From NCBI RefSeq assembly GCF_003412465.1, contig NZ_QTJV01000007.1:186001-250000 (forward strand): a stretch of DNA of 64,000 nt, given 5' to 3'. The notes under the pieces are model-generated. The model did not search any database. It saw only the letters and a program-made list of their open reading frames with translations, and was not told where the DNA came from. Of this stretch, positions 52,450-61,400 are shown one piece after another; position 1 is the stretch's first letter; the number at the start of each line of letters is the position of its first letter. The position numbers and the translations under genes are program-made. The stretch is from Chitinophaga silvisoli. Its GTDB lineage: Bacteria; Bacteroidota; Bacteroidia; Chitinophagales; Chitinophagaceae.

Positions 52450-52603
52450 GACTGGGGCTATAACAGTTTAAAGGGTCTTAAGGAATTTTAAGACCTTTTT
52501 AATTAGATTTTAACGCATTGATCACATGGTGAAACCGGGGGAAACACTTTAATTATCAAGGCTTCAAACAGGCTAATACTGCGTATTTTCATTCGGTTAA
52601 TGA

Positions 52604-52645
52604 TAAATAAAGCCCCCTGCAAACGCTCATTGCTTTGCAGGGGGC
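52604..52645 (-). terminator. Terminator of metX
   Basis: GCCCCCTGCAAA pairs exactly with TTTGCAGGGGGC. On the minus strand a TTTATTTAT tail follows. Confidence 0.85.
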
Positions 52646-52677
52646 CTATCTTATTTTAATGTTTGTTTGCTGTTGAA

Positions 52678-53694
52678 TTAAGCCAGCCAGTCGTTCAGCA
52701 GGGAATCGATCTTATCGACTTCTATCAGGAAACCATCATGGCCATACGAAGAATCGATTTCGTGGTAGGTAGCGTCGGGGATGTGCTTAGCGAGGAAGTG
52801 TTGTTCTTCCGGCGGGCACAGCACATCGCTGGTGATGCCCACGATCAGGGTAGGTTGTTTGATAAGGGCCAGGGTAGCTGCCTGATCTGTGCGTCTGCCG
52901 CGGGCGATGTTGTGACTATCCATCGCTTTGGTGAGTCGCCAGTAGGCCTGTGCATTGAACCTTCTTACCAGTTTATCGCCCTGGTAGTTGATATAAGAAG
53001 CAGCTTTGAAATCGTCCGTTTTGTCATTGTCCGGGTCGGATTGGGTGCGAACGAAAGTCTGGTAATTACGATAAGTGAGCATGCCGATGGCTCTGGCGGC
53101 TTTTAAGCCATTTGCGCCGGCATTTGGCGTATGATCCCTCCAGGTGCTATCCGCTTCAATAGCCAGGCGCTGAGCGGTATGTATGGCTATTCCCCATGCG
53201 CTTTCTGAGGCACCTGTGCTGAGCAATGCCAGCTGACGGATGCGGGCAGGTTCCAGCAGGGTCCATTCCAGGGACTGATAGCCCCCCATAGAGCCGCCCA
53301 TGAGCAGCTGAATTTCTTCAATACCCAGGTGTTCGCGCAGCAGGGTATGAGCCTGCACCATATCCCTCACGGTGATTTGTGGAAAAGAGGAGTAATAAGG
53401 CTTCCCGGTAGCAGGATTGATGGAAAGCGGGCCTGAACTGCCGTAGCAGGAGCCCAAGATGTTTGCACATACAATGAAGTGGCGGGCAGGATCAATGGCC
53501 CTGCCCGGGCCTATGAGGCCTTTCCACCAGTCGGCTACATCCGAATTGGCAGTAAGGGCATGGCAGATCCAGATCACATTTGATTTGCTGTGATTCAGCG
53601 TACCGTATGTGTGATAGGCGATTTGCAGCTCCGGTAACACGACCCCGGACTCCAGTGTAAATGTGTGCTTATTATGATAGATCTGTACCGTCAA
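52678..53694 (-). CDS. metX: Homoserine O-acetyltransferase (MetX)
   Basis: 338 residues, the usual short form of Bacteroidota. An alpha/beta-hydrolase fold with CHALTANSD, the GSCYGSSGP strand and the nucleophile Ser135 in GGSMGGYQ. The late Asp lies in IVGITSDVLCPPEEQ and the His in SSYGHDGFLIE. It acetylates homoserine with acetyl-CoA, the first committed step of methionine synthesis, in the cytosol. Acetyl and succinyl specificity cannot always be told apart. It is divergent from an OsmC gene, with its own promoter 20 bases upstream and a strong terminator. Confidence 0.93.
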   Translation of the reverse strand: MTVQIYHNKHTFTLESGVVLPELQIAYHTYGTLNHSKSNVIWICHALTANSDVADWWKGLIGPGRAIDPARHFIVCANILGSCYGSSGPLSINPATGKPYYSSFPQITVRDMVQAHTLLREHLGIEEIQLLMGGSMGGYQSLEWTLLEPARIRQLALLSTGASESAWGIAIHTAQRLAIEADSTWRDHTPNAGANGLKAARAIGMLTYRNYQTFVRTQSDPDNDKTDDFKAASYINYQGDKLVRRFNAQAYWRLTKAMDSHNIARGRRTDQAATLALIKQPTLIVGITSDVLCPPEEQHFLAKHIPDATYHEIDSSYGHDGFLIEVDKIDSLLNDWLA

Positions 53695-53713
53695 AACCCC
53701 GGAAAAATTTGCG

Positions 53714-53743
53714 CAAATATAACATATGACGGGTATAAGTCAA
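53714..53743 (-). promoter_or_regulatory. Promoter of metX
   Basis: On the minus strand TTG, a 19-base spacer and TATATTTG, a near-perfect Bacteroidota promoter. The resulting leader is only about ten bases, leaving no room for a riboswitch. Confidence 0.78.
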
Positions 53744-53895
53744 GAAAATGGGAAGAAATTTGGAAATCATCTAATTTATCAGGGCCGCAAAACGTGGAAA
53801 ATGCATCTCCATTTAAATTATTTGGTGGCAAAATAATCTGAGCTTGCCGGCTTTTTACCAAATTATGACTTCTTAAAAAATCCTTCTGCATTACT

Positions 53896-53903
53896 TATAT
53901 TTG
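53896..53903 (+). promoter_or_regulatory. -7 box of the OsmC gene (TATATTTG)
   Basis: A perfect TAnnTTTG, 20 bases before the ATG. The -33 region has no TTG. Confidence 0.5.
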
Positions 53904-53923
53904 TAGGATAAACAACATCTAAT

Positions 53924-54346
53924 ATGAAGATTTCATTACAGAGAATCGACGACGCGTTCAACATGGAAGCTGTAGACGAGCAGGGACATAAAGTTTCAAT
54001 GGACTCTTCCATCGAGAATGGCGGAAAGAATAATGGTGTAAGACCTATGCAGATGTTGCTGATGGGACTCGGTGGCTGCTCTGCGATAGATGTGGCTATG
54101 ATTCTGAAGAAGCAACGCCAGGAACTGAGTGATTTTAGAATTGAAATAGATGGAGAGCGTGAGAAGGGTAAAGAACCATCCATTTGGGAGAATGTTCATA
54201 TCATTTTTCATCTTTCCGGTGAAAATCTGGATGCTGACAAAGCAGCGAGGGCAGTTGAACTGTCTATGACTAAATATTGTTCCGTGGCGGAGACACTGCG
54301 TAGGGCAGGAGGCAAGCTGACATGGGAAACCAGGGTAAATGGTTGA
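53924..54346 (+). CDS. OsmC-family peroxide/thiol-reactive protein
   Basis: 140 residues. The two redox cysteines are Cys52 in GLGGCSAID and Cys119 in MTKYCSVAETL, at the usual places for OsmC/Ohr proteins. QMLLMGLGGCSAIDV is typical. These dimeric cytosolic enzymes reduce organic hydroperoxides with thiols, or act on other sulfur compounds. It is followed after 77 bases by a trans-sulfuration enzyme on the same strand, and divergent from metX. A role in sulfur amino-acid metabolism is possible. Confidence 0.9.
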   Translation: MKISLQRIDDAFNMEAVDEQGHKVSMDSSIENGGKNNGVRPMQMLLMGLGGCSAIDVAMILKKQRQELSDFRIEIDGEREKGKEPSIWENVHIIFHLSGENLDADKAARAVELSMTKYCSVAETLRRAGGKLTWETRVNG

Positions 54347-54423
54347 TTGAGTCAAATAGATAATTGACTTCGTCAAATATTTAAAAAATAATGGGGTTTA
54401 CTAAAAACTAACTAACATAAGTA

Positions 54424-55605
54424 ATGGAGAAAGATCAATACCGGCCGGAAACGAATGCAGTCAGGATACAGACGGAGAAGACCTGGCAGATGGAGCACTC
54501 TACACCACTCTTCCTCACATCCAGTTTTACCTACGACAGTGCAGAGGAGATGCGGGCTACCTTTGCAGATGAAACGGATAATAATATATACAGCCGTTTC
54601 AGTAATCCCAATGTAGATGAATTCGTACGTAAAGTATGCAGCCTGGAACAGGCTGAAGACGGTTATGCCACCGCATCCGGTATGAGCGCTATTTTTGCGA
54701 GCTTTATGGCCCTGATGAATGCAGGCGATCACCTGCTATCCGCCAGCTCTATCTTTGGTTCTACCCATACAGTTATTACCAAATTCCTCCCTAAATGGGG
54801 TATTGAGTATACTTATTTTGATATCAACAAACCAGAAACTGTAGAAGCGCTGATCAAACCAAACACCAAAATGATGTTTGTAGAAACGCCTTCAAACCCA
54901 GGTCTGGAAGTAGTTGATATCAGCCTGCTGGCAAAGATCTGCGACAAGCATGGTGTCATCTTAAACGTTGACAACTGTTTTGCCTCTCCTGTATTGCAGA
55001 AGCCTATCACACTTGGCGCGCACATCGTCACTCACTCCGCTACCAAGTGGATGGATGGCCAGGGACGTGTACTGGGTGGGGTAGTAGTAGGTAGAAAAGA
55101 CCTGATAAAAGAAATTCATACATTCTGCCGCAGTACTGGTCCTGCAATTTCTCCATTCAATGCATGGGTACTGAGCAAGAGTCTCGAAACATTACATATC
55201 CGTATGGCAAGGCATTGCGAAAGTGCGCTGGCACTGGCCAAAGCCCTGGAAGGAAATCCCTTGCTGCAATGGGTGAAATACCCCATGCTCGCCAGCCATC
55301 CGCAGCATGAAATCGCAAAGGCACAAATGACTGCTGGTGGCGGGATCGTCTGCTTTGAACTGAAAGGCGGACTGGAACAGGGAACCCGTTTCCTGGATGC
55401 CCTGAAGATGCTGACCCTGACAGCCAACCTGGGCGACAGCCGCAGTATTGCATCACACCCTGCAAGTACTACTCATGCTAAGTTGAGTAATGAGGAAAGA
55501 CTGAAAGTTGGTATTACGCCGGGCATGATCCGGATCTCTGTGGGACTGGAAAATGCACAGGATATTATCGATGATATAAATCAGGCGTTGGAAATAAGTA
55601 AATAA
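54424..55605 (+). CDS. PLP-dependent trans-sulfuration enzyme (O-acyl-homoserine sulfhydrylase-like)
   Basis: 393 residues of the Cys/Met metabolism PLP family: YDSAEEMRATFADETDNNIY, the cofactor loop ATASGMSAIFASF and PSNPGLEVVDI. The Schiff-base Lys208 is in THSATKWMDGQGRV, and SIASHPASTTHAKL lies near the end. The strongest match I recall is MetZ-type O-succinyl/O-acetyl-homoserine sulfhydrylase, which makes homocysteine directly from sulfide and the MetX product. Cystathionine synthase/lyase activity cannot be excluded. Next to metX this gives the sulfide route to methionine. Followed by a very strong terminator. Confidence 0.88.
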   Translation: MEKDQYRPETNAVRIQTEKTWQMEHSTPLFLTSSFTYDSAEEMRATFADETDNNIYSRFSNPNVDEFVRKVCSLEQAEDGYATASGMSAIFASFMALMNAGDHLLSASSIFGSTHTVITKFLPKWGIEYTYFDINKPETVEALIKPNTKMMFVETPSNPGLEVVDISLLAKICDKHGVILNVDNCFASPVLQKPITLGAHIVTHSATKWMDGQGRVLGGVVVGRKDLIKEIHTFCRSTGPAISPFNAWVLSKSLETLHIRMARHCESALALAKALEGNPLLQWVKYPMLASHPQHEIAKAQMTAGGGIVCFELKGGLEQGTRFLDALKMLTLTANLGDSRSIASHPASTTHAKLSNEERLKVGITPGMIRISVGLENAQDIIDDINQALEISK

Positions 55606-55618
55606 TTTTGCATATTTG

Positions 55619-55660
55619 AAGGGCTGAACAAAAAGTACGATTTTGTTCAGCCCTTTTTTT
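55619..55660 (+). terminator. Terminator of the sulfhydrylase gene
   Basis: AAGGGCTGAACAAAA pairs exactly with TTTTGTTCAGCCCTT around a seven-base loop, then a T7 tail. Confidence 0.92.
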
Positions 55661-55688
55661 ATTTCCTTTACCTATTTTATTTAATCCT

Positions 55689-56264
55689 ATGCGTCGCTTA
55701 TTATTCCTATGCCTGTTCCTGATGGCTACGGTAGCTGCCTTTGCGCAGCGCGGTGTAGCTATCCTGCCCTTCTCCATCAATTTTGGTGTGCCAGCGGGAG
55801 AAGTTACACCCGAAATGCAAGAATATAGTAAGAAGATTGGTGTCTTTTTACAGGAAGCTCTCTACAATTCCATTTATGCGGGTGGCGATACTCTGCAACC
55901 CGCTTCCAGGACAAACAAACTCTTTGCCGATGCCGGTATTGAACCCGATCAGCCGTATTACCTGGACAAGACAGGTTTGTGCATCCTGCTAAAGGTAAAG
56001 TACGTGATTGCCGTACAGGTGACTTTTGGGAAAGGTGCTGATAAGGCAAAGAAAGAAGGTGGTCCGGACTGGTACAAGCTGACGAGTGATATGGACAAAT
56101 CACGCGGCTTCAGACTGGAAATCTTCGGCTCCAATGGTCAGAGTGCCTGGGATTACAAGGAGAACTATAGCTGGAATCAGCTGATTGTTCCAAACTCGCA
56201 GGTGATTCAGCCGGAGACTTATACCAGGATAAAAAAACAGATCGAAGGGTTCCTGCAATTGTAG
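55689..56264 (+). CDS. Secreted protein of unknown function
   Basis: 191 residues with a signal peptide (about 1-19, ending AFAQ). The mature start RGVAILPFSINFG recalls the first strand of CsgG/TolB-like periplasmic domains. The next part contains YSKKIGVFLQEALYNSIYAG and a strand KYVIAVQVTFGKG, and a late YTRIKKQIEGFLQL helix. No family is assigned. It is probably periplasmic or outer-membrane bound. It lies alone after a strong terminator and 165 bases before a small membrane-protein gene. Confidence 0.72.
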   Translation: MRRLLFLCLFLMATVAAFAQRGVAILPFSINFGVPAGEVTPEMQEYSKKIGVFLQEALYNSIYAGGDTLQPASRTNKLFADAGIEPDQPYYLDKTGLCILLKVKYVIAVQVTFGKGADKAKKEGGPDWYKLTSDMDKSRGFRLEIFGSNGQSAWDYKENYSWNQLIVPNSQVIQPETYTRIKKQIEGFLQL

Positions 56265-56429
56265 CCGGACCGGGGGCTTCTTAGAAGTATAATCCGATTG
56301 AAGGGTTCTTACGATAATCATTGGGAGCTTATAATTATTTCAACCAAATTCAAGGGGGGCTTCTGATATTATATTTAAATTGAAAAGTGTTACCATTATA
56401 TAAGACCTTTTTTTCGTTATCTTTCCGTT

Positions 56430-56780
56430 ATGAAGTCATTCCCTCGTTTTATCCTGATCGTTATACTCAGTTATCTGGGTGGCTTATTCTTACCATGGTG
56501 GACAGTGGCAATTGCAGCTTTTATAGTAGCTGTGGTGATCCCTTTGCCGCCATTTCGTAGTTTTATGAATGGCTTTATTGCGGTGTTCCTGCTTTGGCTG
56601 TCACTGGCTTTCGTGGCGGACATACGCAATGATCATATCCTGGCGAACAGGATGAGTGAATTAATACTGAAAGTAAAAAGTCCTATACTGATTGGCGTAG
56701 TAAGTGCGTTTATCGGAGGACTGGTTGCTGGCCTGGGAAGCCTGTCAGGTAGTTACCTGAGATACAACAAAAAATTATAG
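56430..56780 (+). CDS. Small membrane protein, four predicted segments
   Basis: 116 residues with about four hydrophobic stretches: FPRFILIVILSYLGGLFLPW, WTVAIAAFIVAVVIPLP, GFIAVFLLWLSLAFVA and ILIGVVSAFIGGLVAGLGSL. A motif LPPFRSFMNGF joins the middle two. Resembles conserved inner-membrane proteins of Bacteroidota without known role. A terminator follows. Confidence 0.75.
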   Translation: MKSFPRFILIVILSYLGGLFLPWWTVAIAAFIVAVVIPLPPFRSFMNGFIAVFLLWLSLAFVADIRNDHILANRMSELILKVKSPILIGVVSAFIGGLVAGLGSLSGSYLRYNKKL

Positions 56781-56807
56781 ACACCTTTTTATTAAAAATA
56801 TGCTGTT

Positions 56808-56842
56808 GAAAATCGCTTTTGCTGTTAGTAAAAGCGATTTTC
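56808..56842 (+). terminator. Terminator of the small membrane-protein gene
   Basis: GAAAATCGCTTTT pairs exactly with AAAAGCGATTTTC around a nine-base loop, then TTTC. Confidence 0.75.
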
Positions 56843-56894
56843 TTTCATAAAAGAGATTTGAACTTTTCAGTGATCTCCTTACACAACATTGATT

Positions 56895-59426
56895 ATGCCC
56901 AAAAACGTACTGACCGTATTATTTTGCTTCTTATTTAACCTTTCACAGGCTGCCATTATCAAAGGGCACATCACCAATGAACAACACACCCCGCTTCCTT
57001 ACGCAACCATCTTCATAAAAGGTACTACCACCGGAACAACCAGCAATGCCGGCGGCCAGTATCAGCTGGAGATCCCTGCGGGCACCTATACACTGGTGTG
57101 CCAGTACATGGGGTATCGTAAACTGGAAAAACAGATCACCATTTCCAATAGCGACCAGACCATCGACTTTGTCCTGCAACCGGTAAGTATGCAGATCAAA
57201 GAGATCGTCGTTAAATCCGGCGGTGAGGATCCTGCCTACGCAATCATTCGGGCGGCTATCAAAAAGCGCAATTTCTATCGTCACCAGGTGAGTGAGTATA
57301 CCTGTAATGATTATATCAAAGGCATGTTCAAACTGAGAAACGTGCCGGAACAGGTCTTCTTCCAGAAAATTAATAAGAAAGACATGGGCCTGGACTCTAA
57401 TGGCCAGGGAGTGGTATTCCTCTCCGAATCCATGACACGTGTAGACTTCCAGGAGCCGGACAAAGTAAAGGTCGAAGTGCTCTCTGCACGCCAGAGTGGG
57501 GGTGGATTTGGATTTAGTTTCCCGGCCTTCATCGACTTCTACGACAACAATGTAACGGCTGTCATTACCCAGTTCAACAAGAGAGGCTATATTTCTCCTA
57601 TCGCAGAAAACGCTTTGCTTTATTATAAATACCAGCTGGAAGGTACCTTCCAGGATGATGGTAAAATTGTGAACAAGATCAAAGTCATTCCCCGCAGGAA
57701 ATTTGAACCCTTATTTTCCGGTACCATCTTTATTACCGACGATGACTGGCGCATTCATAGTGCAGACCTGATGCTCACACAGGAATACCAGCTGGAGATT
57801 ATGGACACCCTGCGGATCAGGCAGATCCATGTACCGGTGAATAACGAAGTATGGCGCACCAAAGACCAGGTGATCACCATGAGCATCAAACAACTGGGTT
57901 TTGATATGGTAGGCAACTTCGTAAATGTATATTCCAATTATGATCTGCACCCCAACTTTCAGAAAAAGCACTTTGACAATATTATTATGCGGTATGACAC
58001 CGCTTTCGATAAAAAGCTGCTGGCTTACTGGGATAGCATCCGTCCGGTACCATTAGAGAAGGAAGAAGTGAAGGATTTTCGTGTGAAAGACAGTACAGCC
58101 CAGGCGGAAAGAGACAGCGCCAGGTCATCCCGCACCCTGGATACCCTGCGTGCGCACCAGAAACCTGTCAAAATTACCGACTTCTTCTGGTCGGGACCAA
58201 AGCATCACTATTATTTCCAACGGGATACCGGAATTTATTCACACCAGCTGTCCATGAATGGGCTGCTTAAGAAAATTGCATACAACACTGTAGAAGGGCT
58301 GGTACTAAGTGTGGAACCTGAATTAAAACTGAGCCTGGCCCGCTCACAGGAACTGAGGATTATGCCACATATCCGGTATGGATTCAGCAATACGCACCTG
58401 AATGCCTGGACGTACCTGCAATGGACGCAGGAAAGCAGGATCCGGAATAGCATCGGTCAGAATTCCTGGTTACTGGGCGGGGGAAAGAGGGTGAGTCAGT
58501 TCAACCACGATAACCCGATTTCTGCCCTGGAAAACGAGTTTTATACGCTGTTCCTGAAGGAGAACTATATGAAGTTGTACGAGAACTATTTTACAACCCT
58601 GCAGTTCACCCGCCGGTTTGAGAATAATTCATTCCTCAGGTTGGGCGTACGGTATGAGGATCGTATGCCACTGGAAAACACAACGGATTTTGTAATCTTT
58701 AAGAACAGCAGGAAGGAATTTTTACCCAACCATCCATATGAGCTGGCCGACATTCCATTTGCCCGGAACCAGGCATTGGTGGCGGAAGTTGGTTTTTCGT
58801 TCCAGCCAGGACAGAAGTTTATTGAGCTGCCGGACAGGAAGATTGCATTTGGGTCAAAGTATCCCATTTTCGGGCTGACGTATACCAAGGGGATTCATGG
58901 ACTGGCGGGCAGTGATGCGGATTTTGACAAATGGCAGTTCCAGGTGAAAGATAATATGAACCTGAAATTGTTCGGAGAGTTTATGTACAGGGTGAGAGTG
59001 GGTGGATTCCTGAATGATAAACATGTAGATCTTCCTGATTTTCAGCACTTCAACGGAAATCAGACGTTCTACAATATCAATTACCTGAATAGTTTCCAGC
59101 TGGCACCTTACTATAGGTATTCAACGACGGCATCCTTCTATACAACGGCAAATGTGGAGCACCATTTCAACGGATTGCTGACTAATAAAATTCCTTTGTT
59201 CAACAGGCTAAAATGGAATCTTGTAGCAGGTTCGAATGCATTCTATGTGAACCGGGATAATAATTATGTAGAAGTTTTTGCCGGTTTGGAGAATATTTTC
59301 AAGGTATTGCGCGTTGATGTAATCGCAGGATACCAGAGTAAGGATGCAACGAGAATGGGAGTGAGGTTAGGATTTGGTGGTTTGTTTGGCGGGATGGTAA
59401 GACAGCAGAATACGCCAGAGCCGTAG
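56895..59426 (+). CDS. DUF5686 protein with carboxypeptidase-like regulatory domain
   Basis: 843 residues from the ATG at 56895 (a TTG two codons earlier is less likely). A signal peptide (about 1-20) is followed by a CarboxypepD_reg-like domain (IIKGHITNEQHTPLPYATIF, about 22-105) and a long DUF5686 region. The latter has SGGEDPAYAIIRAAIKKRNF and repeated amphipathic beta strands to the C-terminus (VGVRLGFGGLFGGMVRQ type), as in outer-membrane barrels. Such proteins are outer-membrane components common in Bacteroidota; the role is unknown. It is not adjacent to a SusC/D pair. Operon partners: none; it ends before a converging small gene. Confidence 0.87.
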   Translation: MPKNVLTVLFCFLFNLSQAAIIKGHITNEQHTPLPYATIFIKGTTTGTTSNAGGQYQLEIPAGTYTLVCQYMGYRKLEKQITISNSDQTIDFVLQPVSMQIKEIVVKSGGEDPAYAIIRAAIKKRNFYRHQVSEYTCNDYIKGMFKLRNVPEQVFFQKINKKDMGLDSNGQGVVFLSESMTRVDFQEPDKVKVEVLSARQSGGGFGFSFPAFIDFYDNNVTAVITQFNKRGYISPIAENALLYYKYQLEGTFQDDGKIVNKIKVIPRRKFEPLFSGTIFITDDDWRIHSADLMLTQEYQLEIMDTLRIRQIHVPVNNEVWRTKDQVITMSIKQLGFDMVGNFVNVYSNYDLHPNFQKKHFDNIIMRYDTAFDKKLLAYWDSIRPVPLEKEEVKDFRVKDSTAQAERDSARSSRTLDTLRAHQKPVKITDFFWSGPKHHYYFQRDTGIYSHQLSMNGLLKKIAYNTVEGLVLSVEPELKLSLARSQELRIMPHIRYGFSNTHLNAWTYLQWTQESRIRNSIGQNSWLLGGGKRVSQFNHDNPISALENEFYTLFLKENYMKLYENYFTTLQFTRRFENNSFLRLGVRYEDRMPLENTTDFVIFKNSRKEFLPNHPYELADIPFARNQALVAEVGFSFQPGQKFIELPDRKIAFGSKYPIFGLTYTKGIHGLAGSDADFDKWQFQVKDNMNLKLFGEFMYRVRVGGFLNDKHVDLPDFQHFNGNQTFYNINYLNSFQLAPYYRYSTTASFYTTANVEHHFNGLLTNKIPLFNRLKWNLVAGSNAFYVNRDNNYVEVFAGLENIFKVLRVDVIAGYQSKDATRMGVRLGFGGLFGGMVRQQNTPEP

Positions 59427-59473
59427 CCGCTAAAACTGATATTCCTGAAAATGGGCATGCTCCAAATGGAGAT

Positions 59474-59509
59474 ATAAAAAAGGGAAAGCCTGCCATTGAC
59501 TTTCCCCTT
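59474..59509 (-). terminator. Terminator of the 40-aa membrane peptide gene
   Basis: On the minus strand AAGGGGAAAG pairs with CTTTCCCTT and a TTTTTTAT tail follows, eight bases after the peptide's stop. It also lies after the convergent DUF5686 gene. Confidence 0.68.
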
Positions 59510-59515
59510 GCCTGC

Positions 59516-59638
59516 TTAGTATCTTTCCTTTCTTGCTTTGTAGCTTTCTTTGGGATCACGATCATAAAAGTAAGCCAGGAGGCGGTATATCCACAATCCT
59601 ACGATAAAGTAAAAGATGTAAAGAAAAACTGTACTCAT
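59516..59638 (-). CDS. 40-aa single-pass membrane peptide (small gene)
   Basis: Translated from the minus strand: one hydrophobic aromatic-rich segment (about residues 3-25, with VFLYIFYFIVGLWIYRLLAY) and then a charged tail DRDPKESYKARKERY. Type: short N-terminus, membrane span and a cytosolic basic tail. A convincing terminator follows at the right distance, which supports a real gene. No family is recognised, and neighbours do not explain its job. It is too short for most gene callers. Confidence 0.6.
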   Translation of the reverse strand: MSTVFLYIFYFIVGLWIYRLLAYFYDRDPKESYKARKERY

Positions 59639-59878
59639 AAATTCACATTTTTGGGTTAAACGCTGATTACTTGTCCGGTTCGTTTAAGTCAAAAAGAGTG
59701 CCAAGTCTTAAAATTTATTTATATACAATAATAATCAGATAGTTATACGAGTTCAGATATGTCAGCGGCAGCCTGAACTTTTGTACCTGTATCATGTTAT
59801 AATAATAAGAGTAATCTAAATTCAAGCCAGATTGGTCTGGACTTTTATAACATGTTCGTGTGATTAAATTATCCCCTT

Positions 59879-60085
59879 ATGAAAAGAATTGCATTATTCG
59901 CATTCATCCTGGGCGTGGTACTGGCTACGCTGGCTTACTTCGCAGAGATCTATGACTGGGTAGGTTTACAGGAGTATCTGACGGTCGGTTTTACAGGTTA
60001 TGTATTGATTATCAGTAGTGCGGCGTATTATATGTCGTCTGTATTGTATGAGTGGTCTATGGAGCCTGCGGTTTGGGAAGCGTGA
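59879..60085 (+). CDS. Small two-segment membrane protein
   Basis: 68 residues with two hydrophobic segments (IALFAFILGVVLATLAYF and TVGFTGYVLIISSAAYYMSS), linked by an EIYDWVGLQEYL stretch and ending in SMEPAVWEA. No family is recognised. The 240-base upstream gap contains a small CCAGA/TCTGG hairpin at 59827-59840. The following trhO leader starts just 19 bases after the stop. Confidence 0.6.
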   Translation: MKRIALFAFILGVVLATLAYFAEIYDWVGLQEYLTVGFTGYVLIISSAAYYMSSVLYEWSMEPAVWEA

Positions 60086-60103
60086 AATTTAAAAGCATAT
60101 TGT

Positions 60104-60111
60104 TACCTTTG
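60104..60111 (+). promoter_or_regulatory. -7 box upstream of the trhO leader (TACCTTTG)
   Basis: Fits TAnnTTTG. It would start transcription at about 60118 and give a leader of roughly 140 bases. No -33 box was found. Confidence 0.45.
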
Positions 60112-60114
60112 CAT

Positions 60115-60260
60115 TGTCTGAACCTATTAGTTTAAGCATTCCAAATACGTAGATTCAGACAGAATTAAAGAAATTAACGTTACGAGGTCCTTATCAGGTA
60201 AGGGGTTCGTAGAAATTTTGCTCACAAGGCAAGTGTTCTTAAAATTTCTACCAACAAACA
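60115..60260 (+). promoter_or_regulatory. Structured 5' leader of trhO, candidate cis-regulatory RNA
   Basis: Three inverted repeats follow one another. TGTCTGAA (60115-60122) pairs with TTCAGACA (60154-60161). TACGA plus CCTTA (60181-60193) pair with TAAGG plus TCGTA (60199-60211). GTAGAAATTTT (60209-60219) pairs with AAAATTTCTAC (60241-60251). The last two overlap by three bases, so they may be alternatives. The final stem ends nine bases before the ATG and could hide it. No known riboswitch was recognised. Confidence 0.45.
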
Positions 60261-61292
60261 ATGGCATTACACAACCGCATTTCCGCCGCTGAACTTAAAG
60301 TGAAGCTGGCAGCAGAGACATTCCGTCGCGTCACTGTCTCGTTTTACCAGTACGCAAAAATCGAAGATCCAAAGGCTTTCCGTGATGACTTGTACCTGAA
60401 GCTCGATGAGCTCCGGGTATTTGGCCGTATTTACGTAGCCTCCGAGGGCATCAATGCCCAGATCAGCATTCCTGAGCACCATTTTGAGGAATTCAGGAAT
60501 CGCCTGTACGCGTATCCTTTCCTCAATGGCATACGCCTGAATATCGCCGTGGACGATGATGGCAAATCCTTTTGGGTACTCAAAATCAAAGTGCGCGAGA
60601 AAATCGTGGCCGATGGTATTGAGGATCCTTCCTTTAGCATGGAAAACAAGGGTAAGTACCTGAAAGCCAAAGAATTCAACGACCTTACTGACGATCCTGA
60701 TACCATCGTGGTCGATATGCGTAACCACTACGAATATGAAGTGGGGCATTTCCAGAACGCGATTGAAGTACCATCTGATACTTTCAGGGAGCAGTTACCT
60801 ATGGCGGTAGATATGCTAAAGGAGAAAAAAGATGCAAATATCGTCATGTATTGTACCGGTGGTATTCGTTGTGAAAAGGCATCGGCTTATATGCTGCATC
60901 ATGGATTTAAGAATGTATTCCACCTGGAAGGGGGGATTATTGAATATACCAATAAGGCAAAAGAACAAGGCTTACCGCTTAAGTTCAAGGGTAAGAACTT
61001 TGTGTTCGACGATCGCTTAGGGGAGCGTATTACGGATGAAATCATCAGTAATTGTCACCAGTGTGGAAAGCCTTGCGATACGCATACGAATTGTAAGAAT
61101 GATGGCTGTCACCTGCTCTTTATTCAATGCGAGGAATGTGCGGCGAAGTATGATGGATGTTGTAGTGAAGAGTGCCAGACAGTGTATCACCTGGAACCGG
61201 AGGTGCAGCAGGAAATGAGGAAGGGAGTTGACAAGGGAGTGATGGCATTTAACAAAGCAAAGCAGCGATTACGGCCCAGGATAAACGAATAA
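60261..61292 (+). CDS. trhO: tRNA uridine(34) hydroxylase / rhodanese-like TrhO
   Basis: 343 residues. An N-terminal acylphosphatase-like domain (about 20-115, FGRIYVASEGINAQI) precedes a rhodanese domain (about 130-235) with the active Cys in MYCTGGIRCEKASAYM. A C-terminal Cys-rich tail (CHQCGKPC, CKNDGC, CEECAAKYDGCC) probably binds metal. TrhO hydroxylates uridine 34 of certain tRNAs with oxygen. Length and domains match. It has a strong terminator after it and a structured leader before it. Confidence 0.92.
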   Translation: MALHNRISAAELKVKLAAETFRRVTVSFYQYAKIEDPKAFRDDLYLKLDELRVFGRIYVASEGINAQISIPEHHFEEFRNRLYAYPFLNGIRLNIAVDDDGKSFWVLKIKVREKIVADGIEDPSFSMENKGKYLKAKEFNDLTDDPDTIVVDMRNHYEYEVGHFQNAIEVPSDTFREQLPMAVDMLKEKKDANIVMYCTGGIRCEKASAYMLHHGFKNVFHLEGGIIEYTNKAKEQGLPLKFKGKNFVFDDRLGERITDEIISNCHQCGKPCDTHTNCKNDGCHLLFIQCEECAAKYDGCCSEECQTVYHLEPEVQQEMRKGVDKGVMAFNKAKQRLRPRINE

Positions 61293-61331
61293 AAAAAATA
61301 CGCTCATGCATTAGCATGAGCGTATTTTTTT
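61293..61331 (+). terminator. Terminator of trhO
   Basis: AAAATACGCTCATGC pairs exactly with GCATGAGCGTATTTT around ATTA, then a T run. Confidence 0.92.
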
Positions 61332-61400
61332 AAAACTAAAACTTAAAATTGACTAATCTGCCTATGATTAATCGACATTGCTATTCCAAGGATACGAGTT

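Noticed and set aside
53695..53923. SAM-II riboswitch before metX
   Set aside because: The promoter's -7 box lies about 20 bases before the ATG, leaving no room for an aptamer.
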